Below are positions 1 to 7,680 of a stretch of DNA of 64,000 nucleotides, piece by piece. The position numbers and the translations under genes are program-made. Where the stretch lies: contig NZ_JAJITC010000020.1 of assembly GCF_020881035.1 (NCBI RefSeq), positions 1 to 64,000 on the forward strand, given 5' to 3'. Source of the stretch: Paraburkholderia translucens. GTDB taxonomy: Bacteria > Pseudomonadota > Gammaproteobacteria > Burkholderiales > Burkholderiaceae. How positions within the stretch are numbered: position 1 is the stretch's first letter; each line of letters opens with the position of its first letter. The notes below the pieces were generated by a model. It was not told the DNA's origin. It was given only the letters and a program-made list of their open reading frames with translations, and ran no database searches.

Positions 1-127
1 AGCGGATTTCATAGGGGCCCGCAGCCGCAGCACCGACTGCAACAAGGCCGGATATAGAGCTGCAGCCCATCCTGTCTGTCGGAACACACGAAAACTGTTG
101 CAAACGGGACGCGTTCATATAGGAATC
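1..127. other. Upstream region of the NCS1 permease gene
   Basis: No gene was found in this left-edge stretch. An AGGA Shine-Dalgarno core lies about 4 bases before the ATG at 128, which favours that start over the in-frame ATG at 98. Whether a promoter or an upstream gene lies further left cannot be judged. Confidence 0.4.
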
Positions 128-1609
128 ATGGCTCAGTTAAGTGCAGCGCCAGGCAGTCATCCCATCTCCAGCTACCCGGACGGTACGACGCAAGCCGATC
201 CATCGATGCCGGCCGGCTACAGCGAGCGGCTCTACAACGCAGACCTTGCGCCGCTACGCGCGCAGAACTGGACCGCGTACAACATTTTCGCGTTCTGGAT
301 GTCGGACGTGCATAGCGTCGGCGGCTATGTGTTCGCGGGGAGTCTCTTCGCGCTCGGCCTGACGAGCTGGCAGGTGCTGGTGTCGCTGCTCGTCGGCATC
401 ACGCTGGTGAACGTGCTGTGCAACCTGATCGTGAAGCCGAGCCGGTTGAACGGCGTGCCGTACCCGGTCGCGTGCCGTGCGACCTTCGGCGTGCTGGGCG
501 CGAACGTGCCCGCGGTGATCCGCGGCCTGATCGCGGTCGCCTGGTATGGCATTCAGACGTATCTCGCGTCGAGCGCGCTCGTGATCGTCGTGCTGAAGTT
601 CATGCCGCAATTGATGCCGTATGCGGACGTGCACCGGCATGGCCTGCTCGGTCTGTCGACGCTCGGCTGGGCCGGTTTCATGCTGCTGTGGGTGCTGCAG
701 GCGCTGGTGTTCTGGCACGGCATGGAGACCATCAAGAAGTTCATCGATTTCGCCGGGCCGGCCGTCTACGTCGTGATGTTCATTCTCGCCGGCTACATGG
801 TGTATCGCGCGGGTTGGCGCAACATCGGCATCAATCTCGGTGGCGTCAAATATCACGGCATGGAAGTGGTGCCGGTGATGATTACGGCGATCTCGCTGGT
901 GGTGTCGTACTTCTCCGGACCGATGCTCAATTTCGGTGACTTCTCGCGCTACGGCAAGAGCTTTCGCAGCGTCAAGAGCGGCAATTTCTGGGGCCTGCCG
1001 GTCAACTTCCTCGCGTTCTCGCTCGTCACGGTGATCACGACCGCGGCCACGCTGCCGGTGTTCGGCGAACTGATCACGGACCCGGTCGAGACGGTGGGCC
1101 GCATCGACTACCCGCTGGCGGTGATTCTCGGCGCGCTGACCTTCACGATCGCGACGATCGGCATCAACATCGTCGCGAACTTCGTGTCGCCGGCCTTCGA
1201 CTTCTCGAACGTGGCGCCGGGCCTGATCAGCTGGCGCGCGGGCGGCATGCTCGCGGCGGTCGCGTCGGTGTTCATTACGCCGTGGAATCTGTTCAACAAT
1301 CCGGCCGTGATCCACTACACGCTCGACGTGCTCGGCAGCTTCATCGGACCTTTGTACGGGGTCCTGATCGTCGACTTCTACCTCGTGAAGCGTCAGAGGA
1401 TCGTACTCGACGATCTGTACACGGTCGCCCCGAGCGGCTCGTACTGGTATCGCAACGGTGTCAACTATCGCGCGGTGGCCGCGCTGTTGCCGGCCGCGCT
1501 GATCGCGGTGATCTGCGTGATGGTGCCGGGACTCGACGGCCTGGCGAATTTTTCATGGTTCATCGGTGCGGGACTTGGCGCGTTGTTTTATTGGCTGCTC
1601 GCACGCTGA
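128..1609 (+). CDS. NCS1 family nucleobase/allantoin:cation symporter
   Basis: An integral inner-membrane permease of about 493 residues with roughly 12 hydrophobic segments. It fits the nucleobase:cation symporter-1 family, which takes up uracil, cytosine, allantoin or hydantoins with H+ or Na+. The N-terminal region with NADLAP and WTAYNIFAFWMSDVHS, and the PYPVACRATFG stretch, are typical of the family. It heads a run of allantoin-degrading genes (racemase, PuuE, UraD, allantoicase, AllA), so allantoin or a related ureide is the likeliest substrate; that is inference from neighbours. The start at 128 is chosen because AGGA precedes it. The next gene follows after 59 bases, so the two are probably co-transcribed. 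Confidence 0.85.
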   Translation: MAQLSAAPGSHPISSYPDGTTQADPSMPAGYSERLYNADLAPLRAQNWTAYNIFAFWMSDVHSVGGYVFAGSLFALGLTSWQVLVSLLVGITLVNVLCNLIVKPSRLNGVPYPVACRATFGVLGANVPAVIRGLIAVAWYGIQTYLASSALVIVVLKFMPQLMPYADVHRHGLLGLSTLGWAGFMLLWVLQALVFWHGMETIKKFIDFAGPAVYVVMFILAGYMVYRAGWRNIGINLGGVKYHGMEVVPVMITAISLVVSYFSGPMLNFGDFSRYGKSFRSVKSGNFWGLPVNFLAFSLVTVITTAATLPVFGELITDPVETVGRIDYPLAVILGALTFTIATIGINIVANFVSPAFDFSNVAPGLISWRAGGMLAAVASVFITPWNLFNNPAVIHYTLDVLGSFIGPLYGVLIVDFYLVKRQRIVLDDLYTVAPSGSYWYRNGVNYRAVAALLPAALIAVICVMVPGLDGLANFSWFIGAGLGALFYWLLAR

Positions 1610-1668
1610 GGCGCGCCGGGTTTTCGCAAGCTTTCGCCGCTGCAAAAACGAGTCGAACAGGAGTCGCC

Positions 1669-2451
1669 ATGCGTATCAAGCTGATCAATCCGAACACGAC
1701 GCGCCGCATGACCGAGGCGATGGGGCGCTGCGCGCGCGAAGTCGCCGCACCCGGCACCGAAGTGGTCGCCGTCAATCCGACGATGGGCCCGCCGTCGATC
1801 GAAGGCTATTACGACGAAGCGCTCGCCACGCCCGGTCTGCTCGCCGAAGTCGCGGCGGGCGAGCGGGAAGGCTGCCACGGCTACGTGATCGCGTGCTTCG
1901 GCGACCCTGGTCTCTATGCGGCTCGCGAACTCGCGCGCGGCCCGGTGATCGGCATTGCCGAGGCGGCGATGCATGCGGCGAGCGTGCTTGCCCCGGGCTT
2001 CTCGGTCGTGACGACGCTCGCGCGCACCTGCGGGATGGCCTGGCATCTGGCCGAGCGCTACGGCATGAAGCGCTTCTGCCGCAACGTGCGTGCGACCGAC
2101 GTCGCCGTGCTCGATCTCGACAAGCCAGGCTCGGCGGCGCGCCGCATCATTCTCGACGAATGCCGGCGCGCGCTCGCCGAGGACGGCTCGGACGCGATCG
2201 TGCTCGGTTGCGCGGGCATGGCCGAACTGTGCGCGGAGATCGAGGACGCACTCGGCGCGCCGGTGATCGAAGGCGTGACGGCGGCCGTCAAATGGACCGA
2301 GGCGCTGGTCGCGCTGCGTCTCGCGACGGCCAAGCGCGGCGACTACGCGCGGCCGCTCGCGAAGCGCTACGACGGCGCGCTCGCGCCGTTCAGCCCCGGC
2401 GCGCCGCGGGTAAACGCCGAGTCGTCGGACTCGCACATACACTCGGCGTAA
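1669..2451 (+). CDS. Allantoin/hydantoin racemase (Asp/Glu racemase superfamily)
   Basis: A 260-residue cytosolic enzyme of the aspartate/glutamate racemase superfamily. It opens with MRIKLINPNTT and carries the two expected catalytic cysteines, C76 in ACFGDPG and C181 in GCAGMA, the acid/base pair of cofactor-independent racemases. Family members include hydantoin racemase (HyuA type) and allantoin racemase (HpxA type). Lying between an NCS1 permease and PuuE allantoinase, interconversion of (R)- and (S)-allantoin is the most sensible role, so that allantoin formed by spontaneous racemisation can all be used. The start has a good GGAG site about 6 bases upstream; the longer in-frame ORF from 1282 overlaps the permease and is rejected. 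Confidence 0.8.
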   Translation: MRIKLINPNTTRRMTEAMGRCAREVAAPGTEVVAVNPTMGPPSIEGYYDEALATPGLLAEVAAGEREGCHGYVIACFGDPGLYAARELARGPVIGIAEAAMHAASVLAPGFSVVTTLARTCGMAWHLAERYGMKRFCRNVRATDVAVLDLDKPGSAARRIILDECRRALAEDGSDAIVLGCAGMAELCAEIEDALGAPVIEGVTAAVKWTEALVALRLATAKRGDYARPLAKRYDGALAPFSPGAPRVNAESSDSHIHSA

Positions 2452-2648
2452 CACGCACTATCTGCCCGGCCGTATGGGCGCGCCGGGGTGTTTTCGCTAC
2501 ACTGGCTCAACTCGGTGCGGCGGCTTCGGCCAACGCCGGAGCCGCCGTTCGAACGCTTGCACGAGCCGATCCCGCCGCCGTTGCCGAGCGCTTGTGAGCC
2601 CGAGCTGCAAGCGAATTCCTGGTCCCGTCATTACGCATCCGTCAAACC

Positions 2649-3599
2649 ATGCCACTCGACCCGAACTACCCACGCGATCTGATCGGCTACGGCCGCCACC
2701 CGGTGCAGGCGAACTGGCCGGGGCGAGCGCGTGTCGCGGTGCAATTCGTTCTCAACTACGAAGAGGGCGGCGAAAACTGCGTGCTGCATGGCGATGCCGC
2801 TTCCGAGCAGTTTCTGTCGGAGATCGTCGGCGCGGCGGCGTATCCGGCGCGGCACATGAGCATGGAGTCGATCTACGAATACGGCTCGCGCGCGGGCGTG
2901 TGGCGCATCCTGCGCGAATTCGAAAGGCGCGACCTGCCGCTGACGGTGTTCGGCGTCGGCATGGCGATCGAGCGGAATCCCGACGTCGCGCAAGCGTTCG
3001 TCGCGCTCGGGCATGAGATCGCGTGCCACGGCTACCGCTGGATTCACTATCAGAACATGTCGCCGGAACAGGAAGCGGAGCACATGCGCCTCGGCATGCA
3101 GGCGATCGAGCGCGTGACCGGTGTGCGGCCGCTCGGCTGGTACACCGGCCGCGACAGTCCGAACACGCATCGGCTGGTCGCCGAATACGGCGGCTTCCTC
3201 TATGACTCCGACTACTACGGCGACGACCTGCCGTTCTGGATGGACGTCGAAGTATCGGGCGGCAAGACCGTGCCGCAACTGATCGTGCCGTACACGCTCG
3301 ACACCAACGACATGCGTTTCGCCACCCCGCAGGGCTTCAACGCCGCGGACCACTTCTTCACCTACCTGCGCGATGCTTTCGACGTGCTGTACGAAGAGGG
3401 CGACGAAGTGCCGAAGATGATGTCGATCGGCATGCACTGCCGGCTGCTTGGGCGGCCGGGGCGTTTTCGCGCGCTGCAGCGCTTTCTCGATCACATCGAG
3501 CGGCACGATAGCGTGTGGGTGTCGCGGCGCGTCGATATCGCGCGGCACTGGCACGCAACTCATCCTTACCGGCAAGACAGCCGCGAGGCTGCCGCATGA
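2649..3599 (+). CDS. puuE: Allantoinase PuuE (polysaccharide-deacetylase fold)
   Basis: A 316-residue protein matching the metal-independent allantoinase PuuE, which has a NodB/polysaccharide-deacetylase fold and hydrolyses (S)-allantoin to allantoate. Visible family stretches are YPRDLIGYGRHP at the N-terminus, FVLNYEEGGENCVLHGD, the GHEIACHGYRW metal-site-like loop, and YTGRDSPNTHRLV. Its TGA overlaps the ATG of the OHCU decarboxylase gene (ATGA), so translation is coupled and the two are in one operon. The pairing PuuE-UraD is a common arrangement in proteobacterial urate degradation clusters, which supports the assignment over a generic deacetylase. Confidence 0.92.
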   Translation: MPLDPNYPRDLIGYGRHPVQANWPGRARVAVQFVLNYEEGGENCVLHGDAASEQFLSEIVGAAAYPARHMSMESIYEYGSRAGVWRILREFERRDLPLTVFGVGMAIERNPDVAQAFVALGHEIACHGYRWIHYQNMSPEQEAEHMRLGMQAIERVTGVRPLGWYTGRDSPNTHRLVAEYGGFLYDSDYYGDDLPFWMDVEVSGGKTVPQLIVPYTLDTNDMRFATPQGFNAADHFFTYLRDAFDVLYEEGDEVPKMMSIGMHCRLLGRPGRFRALQRFLDHIERHDSVWVSRRVDIARHWHATHPYRQDSREAAA

Positions 3600-4117
3600 A
3601 GGCGATGCAATACACCCTCGATCAACTGAACGGCATCTCGGGCGACGCGTTCGTCGCGGCGCTGTCGGGCATCTTCGAGCACTCGCCGTGGGTCGCCGAA
3701 GCCGCGGCGCGCGAGCGACCGTTTGCGAGCGTCGACGAACTGCATAGACGGATGTCGCAGATCGTCGAAGCGGCGGGCGAGGACAAGCAGCTCGCGCTGA
3801 TCAACGCGCACCCGGAGCTGGCCGGCAAGGCGGCGGTGCGCGGTGAGCTGACCGCTGAATCGACGCGCGAGCAAAGCGGCGCGGGTCTTGCGCAATGCAC
3901 CCAGGAAGAGTTCGACAAGCTGCATGAATTGAACCGCGCGTATCGCGAGAAATTCGGCTTTCCGTTTATTCTCGCGGTGCGCGGCTACGACCGCCACGGC
4001 ATCATCGCGAACTTCGAATCGCGCGTGAACAATAGCCGTGCCGACGAAATGCGCGCGAACCTCGATCAGATCTATCGCATTGCACGCTTGCGGCTCGACG
4101 ACCTGATCGGCGTGTGA
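3596..4117 (+). CDS. uraD: OHCU decarboxylase UraD
   Basis: A 173-residue enzyme that decarboxylates 2-oxo-4-hydroxy-4-carboxy-5-ureidoimidazoline to (S)-allantoin, the third step from urate. The catalytic histidine is H72 in the NAHPELAGKA motif, and the FGFPFILAVRG and SRADEMRANL stretches are diagnostic. The ATG at 3596 overlaps the stop of puuE by 4 bases; a longer frame opening from 3515 would overlap puuE by 85 bases and is unnecessary. Together with PuuD and UraH further right this completes the urate-to-allantoin route. Confidence 0.93.
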   Translation: MKAMQYTLDQLNGISGDAFVAALSGIFEHSPWVAEAAARERPFASVDELHRRMSQIVEAAGEDKQLALINAHPELAGKAAVRGELTAESTREQSGAGLAQCTQEEFDKLHELNRAYREKFGFPFILAVRGYDRHGIIANFESRVNNSRADEMRANLDQIYRIARLRLDDLIGV

Positions 4118-4183
4118 GGCGCGCAGCGTCAGGCAGCGAGCCGCACCATTTTTCCGCACCAATCGATCTCAAGGACGACCAGG

Positions 4184-5194
4184 ATGGCACTTCCGATTCT
4201 CGACCCCAACGCACCGGAATTTACGCGCCGTTACGTGAATCTGGCGGACCCGCGTCTGGGCGCGCAGGCGCTCGAGGCCAGCGACGAATTCTTCGCGCCG
4301 AAGGACCGCATGCTGAATCCGGAACCGGCCGTCTTCATTCCGGGCAAGTACGACGACAACGGCAAGTGGATGGACGGCTGGGAAACGCGCCGCAAGCGCA
4401 CGACCGGCTACGACTGGTGCATCGTCAAGCTCGCGCGGCCGGGCGTGATCAAGGGGCTCGACCTCGACACGAGCCACTTCACCGGCAATTTCCCGCCGGC
4501 GGCGTCGGTGGAAGCGGCACGCATCGTCGATGGCGTGCCGAACCAGGCGACGCAATGGACCGAGATCGTGCCGTCGACCACGTTGCAGGGCAATAGCCAT
4601 CACTACCTCGAAGTCGGCGACACGGGCGCGTACACGCATCTGCGCGTGAACATCTATCCGGACGGCGGCATCGCGCGTCTGCGCGTGTACGGTCAGCCGC
4701 AGGTCGACTGGGCCGGCGCGAGCCGCGCCGAGCTGTTCGATCTCGCCGCGATGGAAAACGGCGCGTATCTGGTCGGCGCGAACAACCAGCACTTCGGCGC
4801 GGCCTCGACGCTGCTGATGCCGGGCCGCGGCGTGAACATGGGCGATGGCTGGGAAACGCGCCGTCGCCGGGAGCCGGGCAACGACTGGGCGATCATCGCG
4901 CTCGCGCAGCCGGGCGTGATCCGCAAGATCGAAGTCGACACCGCGCACTTCAAGGGCAACTATCCGGATCGCTGTTCGATCCAGGCCGCGTATGTGAAGG
5001 GGGGGACCGACAGCTCGCTCGTCACGCAGGCGATGTTCTGGCCGGTGCTGCTCGGCGAACAGAAACTGCAGATGGACAAGCAGCATTTCTTCGAAAGCGA
5101 GCTCGCGGCGCTCGGGCCCGTTACGCATGTGCGCTTCAACATCTATCCGGACGGCGGCGTGTCGCGTCTGCGGCTGTGGGGTACGCTCGAATGA
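4184..5194 (+). CDS. alc: Allantoicase
   Basis: A 336-residue enzyme that hydrolyses allantoate to ureidoglycolate and urea. The protein is an internal tandem repeat: the first half carries MDGWETRRKRTTGYDW near residue 65 and the second half MGDGWETRRRREPGNDW near residue 222. Each is followed by a DT(S/A)HF(T/K)GN(F/Y)P motif and later by a shared NIYPDGG(I/V)(A/S)RLR stretch. This two-jelly-roll layout is typical of allantoicase. It is preceded by an AAGGACGACC ribosome site and overlaps allA by the ATGA signature, so allantoate is passed to the next enzyme from the same transcript. Confidence 0.95.
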   Translation: MALPILDPNAPEFTRRYVNLADPRLGAQALEASDEFFAPKDRMLNPEPAVFIPGKYDDNGKWMDGWETRRKRTTGYDWCIVKLARPGVIKGLDLDTSHFTGNFPPAASVEAARIVDGVPNQATQWTEIVPSTTLQGNSHHYLEVGDTGAYTHLRVNIYPDGGIARLRVYGQPQVDWAGASRAELFDLAAMENGAYLVGANNQHFGAASTLLMPGRGVNMGDGWETRRRREPGNDWAIIALAQPGVIRKIEVDTAHFKGNYPDRCSIQAAYVKGGTDSSLVTQAMFWPVLLGEQKLQMDKQHFFESELAALGPVTHVRFNIYPDGGVSRLRLWGTLE

Positions 5195-5703
5195 AAGCGC
5201 TCGCGATCGAACCGCTGACGAAGGAAGCATTCGCCGCATTCGGCGACGTGATCGAACTCGAAGGCGCGCAGCAGATTCCGATCAATCTGGGCACGACGAT
5301 CCGCTACCACGACCTCGCGAAAATCGACGTCACCGACGAGCACGGCCGCACGCTCGTCAATCTGTTTCGTGGCCAGCCGCGCACGCTGCCGTTCGAAGTG
5401 AAGATGCTCGAGCGTCATCCGCTCGGCAGCCAGGCGTTCGTGCCGCTGAACGACAAGCCGTACCTGGTCGTCGTCGCGCCCGCGGGCGAGCTCGACGCGA
5501 CGCGGATCCGTGCATTCGTCACGAGCGGCTGGCAGGGTGTCAACTACGCGAAAGGCGTGTGGCACCATCCGCTGATTGTGTTGGGCGAAGTGAGCGACTT
5601 TGTCGTCGTCGATCGTGGCGGCGAGGGGCTCAATCTGGACGAGCGGGATCTGGCCGAGCCGCTCTGGCTCACGGAAGATGCGTTGAGCGCAGTGGCGGTT
5701 TGA
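5191..5703 (+). CDS. allA: Ureidoglycolate lyase
   Basis: A 170-residue cupin-like enzyme that cleaves (S)-ureidoglycolate to glyoxylate and urea, the last step of this pathway. Family stretches visible are the N-terminal IEPLTKEAFAAFGDVIE, FRGQPRTLPF, MLERHPLGSQAF and KGVWHHPLIVL. The start is the ATG overlapping the allantoicase stop by 4 bases; the frame extends to 5176 but that start lies inside alc. The gene is the last of the + strand ureide run and is followed by a hairpin before the convergent hipA gene. Confidence 0.93.
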   Translation: MKALAIEPLTKEAFAAFGDVIELEGAQQIPINLGTTIRYHDLAKIDVTDEHGRTLVNLFRGQPRTLPFEVKMLERHPLGSQAFVPLNDKPYLVVVAPAGELDATRIRAFVTSGWQGVNYAKGVWHHPLIVLGEVSDFVVVDRGGEGLNLDERDLAEPLWLTEDALSAVAV

Positions 5704-5750
5704 TGGTCATGCAGCTGCCGGGTGGCCGGTAGCGTCGCGAGGTTGACGAG

Positions 5751-5785
5751 AAAAGCCGGCGATGCCGGTTACGGCGCGGGCTTTT
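5751..5785. terminator. Hairpin between convergent allA and hipA
   Basis: An inverted repeat with AAAAGCC on the left arm and GGCTTTT on the right arm, GC-rich inside, with A-tracts and T-tracts on the outer ends. It can act as a bidirectional intrinsic terminator between two convergent genes. The inner stem is imperfect. Confidence 0.5.
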
Positions 5786-5799
5786 GGCATGGGTACCGC

Positions 5800-7149
5800 T
5801 CAGTTTCTCCTGCCGAGCAGCGGCGAATGCCCGATGACCTGCCTTGAGCGTTCGGGAGGCTCAGGTGCCGAAAATCCCGCTGCTTCGATCGCTGGCTTGA
5901 GCCCCTTGAATTGCAGGCTTTTCTTCGGCGAGCGCAGCGCTGTCATACCGTCGTCCCACGCATGCAGCATCTGCTTGGCGACCGTGCGCCACTGCGGTTC
6001 GTTGCGTGCCGCCTCGATCAATTCATGGCCCACGCCGACAGCCGAGTCGCACAGCGCTTCGACCATCTGCCCGTATTGCCGCGGCGCGATGCCCATGCGG
6101 GTGTTGAAAAATCGTTCCAGCGCTTTACCGGCTGCCCAGGTTTTCCGGCCGTCGATCGGCAAGCCCGGCGGATTGGCGGCGAAGCGCGGATAAGCCTGCG
6201 TCGTCACGACATCGTAGACGGGCGTGAACGCCACATCGTCGACCGACGTATAGAACAGGGCGACGTTCTTGGTGTGGCAGTCCGCGTTGCGCACGACGTA
6301 GTTGGTGAGCAGTTGCCAGCAGAGTTGCTGGAGTTGCTCCCGTATGGTGTCGCGATCGAGCAGATAGGCCCGGGCCGCGTTGAGCATTTTCTCGCTGGTC
6401 GAATTGTATTTCTCGTGCGGCGGCAAACCGAGCAGGCCGCACAGGTCTTCGACGCCGTACGCCGGCACCCCTTGCGCATCGACATCGAAGCGCTCGACGA
6501 TCAGCGCACGGCCATCGTCCGACATCTGCGTGCGCGCGACGGGCGCCACTCCTAGTCGCTCCAGCACACGCATGGAATAGAACTCGTTGAAGCCGAGAAA
6601 AGGCGTATTGTCGTCCGAACCTTTGACGATGTGACGGCTCGTTCGAAGCGTCGGCTTGCCGAGTTGCACCGGTGTCGATGCGTCGGGCGCCTGCTTCTCC
6701 GGCGCGATGAACTTGGGCACGACGCCCGAAATAGCCGCTCTAGCGTATTCACGGACGAGTTGCGCGAAATGCTCGGCGGAGTTGTCGCCGTGCAGGATGT
6801 CCTGAACGTCGAGCGCCTGGAGCTCCGTGCCCGGCGCGACACCTTCCGGCGTGACGGTGACCCGGCCAATACCCATCGAGCCCACGACGGCGAGCAGCGA
6901 GAGATCGGTTCCGTCGAGCAGCGGCCCGAATTGCTCGCGGATCAGATTCAGCAGATAGCCCTCGGGCAGGTTCTGGCGGAAAAACGGATGCAGGTCGCGC
7001 GGCCAGCGCCAGGCCTCTTCGCGCACCGGCATCGTCAGACTGACGAAGTCGGCCGCGCTCGCCTCGCGGTTGTATTTGAGGACATAGTCATCGCGCTCAC
7101 GAAACAACGTCGCGACGTTTTTGCCCAGTACCTGAACGTCGAGCTTCAT
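5800..7149 (-). CDS. hipA: HipA-like Ser/Thr kinase toxin
   Basis: A 449-residue HipA-family protein. The kinase core has the same residue spacing as E. coli HipA: catalytic D290 with N295 in NADCHTKN, and metal-binding D313 in VYDVV, 23 residues after D290. The ATP lysine is K176 in RHIVK, and ISGVVPKF (140-147) matches the SGxxPK motif. The N-terminal domain (about 1-105) is the usual HipA coupling domain. HipA toxins phosphorylate tRNA synthetases such as GltX and induce growth arrest. The gene overlaps the upstream antitoxin gene by ATGA. A whole catalytic set argues that the toxin is intact. The module interrupts the purine cluster, suggesting acquisition. Confidence 0.88.
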   Translation of the reverse strand: MKLDVQVLGKNVATLFRERDDYVLKYNREASAADFVSLTMPVREEAWRWPRDLHPFFRQNLPEGYLLNLIREQFGPLLDGTDLSLLAVVGSMGIGRVTVTPEGVAPGTELQALDVQDILHGDNSAEHFAQLVREYARAAISGVVPKFIAPEKQAPDASTPVQLGKPTLRTSRHIVKGSDDNTPFLGFNEFYSMRVLERLGVAPVARTQMSDDGRALIVERFDVDAQGVPAYGVEDLCGLLGLPPHEKYNSTSEKMLNAARAYLLDRDTIREQLQQLCWQLLTNYVVRNADCHTKNVALFYTSVDDVAFTPVYDVVTTQAYPRFAANPPGLPIDGRKTWAAGKALERFFNTRMGIAPRQYGQMVEALCDSAVGVGHELIEAARNEPQWRTVAKQMLHAWDDGMTALRSPKKSLQFKGLKPAIEAAGFSAPEPPERSRQVIGHSPLLGRRN

Positions 7150-7412
7150 GGCTGCGCGTCCGGTCTGCGCTGCTCGGCGAGGATGTCCTCGAGCGTGCGC
7201 CCATGCCCGTGCGCGACGAACTTGAGGTCGTAACCGGCGGCTTCGAGCAGGCGCACGAGCACGGACACGCTCATGTCATTTTTCGCGAGCGTCTCCATGC
7301 GCGCGACGGTCGTGCGGGCAACCCCCGCGCGGCGCGCCAGTTCTTCCTGCGACAGTTTGCTGTCGCGGCGTACGGTTTTGAGCATGTCCGAGACATCGGC
7401 GAGGTTGGTCAT
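7146..7412 (-). CDS. hipB: HipB-like XRE antitoxin
   Basis: An 88-residue protein with a Cro/C1-type helix-turn-helix: LSQEELARRAGVARTTVARME, followed by a conserved SVLVRLLEAAGYDLKFV tail typical of HipB. It should bind HipA and repress its own promoter. The chosen ATG at 7412 directly abuts the first of four 21-bp inverted repeats; the frame runs on to 7472 but that would place two of the operators inside the coding region. The hipB stop overlaps the hipA start. Confidence 0.87.
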   Translation of the reverse strand: MTNLADVSDMLKTVRRDSKLSQEELARRAGVARTTVARMETLAKNDMSVSVLVRLLEAAGYDLKFVAHGHGRTLEDILAEQRRPDAQP

Positions 7413-7433
7413 TTGTAGCCTCAGGGCATCAAA
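7413..7433. promoter_or_regulatory. HipB operator-like repeat 1
   Basis: 21-bp imperfect inverted repeat of the form TTGTAGCC-N5-GGCATCAAA, touching the hipB start codon. It is one of four related sites upstream of hipB. Confidence 0.6.
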
Positions 7434-7452
7434 TCCAGCAAATATGGGAATA

Positions 7453-7473
7453 TTGTAGCCCAACAGGCGCAAA
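7453..7473. promoter_or_regulatory. HipB operator-like repeat 2
   Basis: Second copy, TTGTAGCC-N5-AGGCGCAAA, 40 bp centre to centre from copy 1. Confidence 0.6.
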
Positions 7474-7486
7474 GAGATTAATTGTT

Positions 7487-7507
7487 TTTGTGCCTCTGGG
7501 GCTACGA
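7487..7507. promoter_or_regulatory. HipB operator-like repeat 3 (inverted orientation)
   Basis: Third copy, in opposite orientation, with GGCTACGA on the right arm and TTTGTGCC on the left arm; 34 bp from copy 2. Confidence 0.55.
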
Positions 7508-7528
7508 TGGGCGCGTCATCGACTATTT

Positions 7529-7549
7529 TTGTAGCTCACGGGATACAAA
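7529..7549. promoter_or_regulatory. HipB operator-like repeat 4
   Basis: Fourth copy, TTGTAGCTC-N3-GGATACAAA, the most symmetric at its ends (TTTGTA and TACAAA); 42 bp from copy 3. Confidence 0.6.
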
Positions 7550-7598
7550 ATCACGCAAACGTTCGATTGGCTCCGCACGCCGCAATCCCCAACACTGA

Positions 7599-7626
7599 CG
7601 GGCTTGCCGCTCACGCGACAAGCCCG
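7599..7626. terminator. Hairpin downstream of puuD
   Basis: Stem CGGGCTTG/CAAGCCCG extended by CGC/GCG across one mismatch, with a TCAC loop. It lies 55 bases past the puuD stop on the - strand. No U-tract follows, so it is a weak terminator candidate. Confidence 0.4.
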
Positions 7627-7680
7627 CTTCACGTTCCAACCTCTACCTCGGCGCCGGCTCCGTCATTCCGGCAGCGTTCC

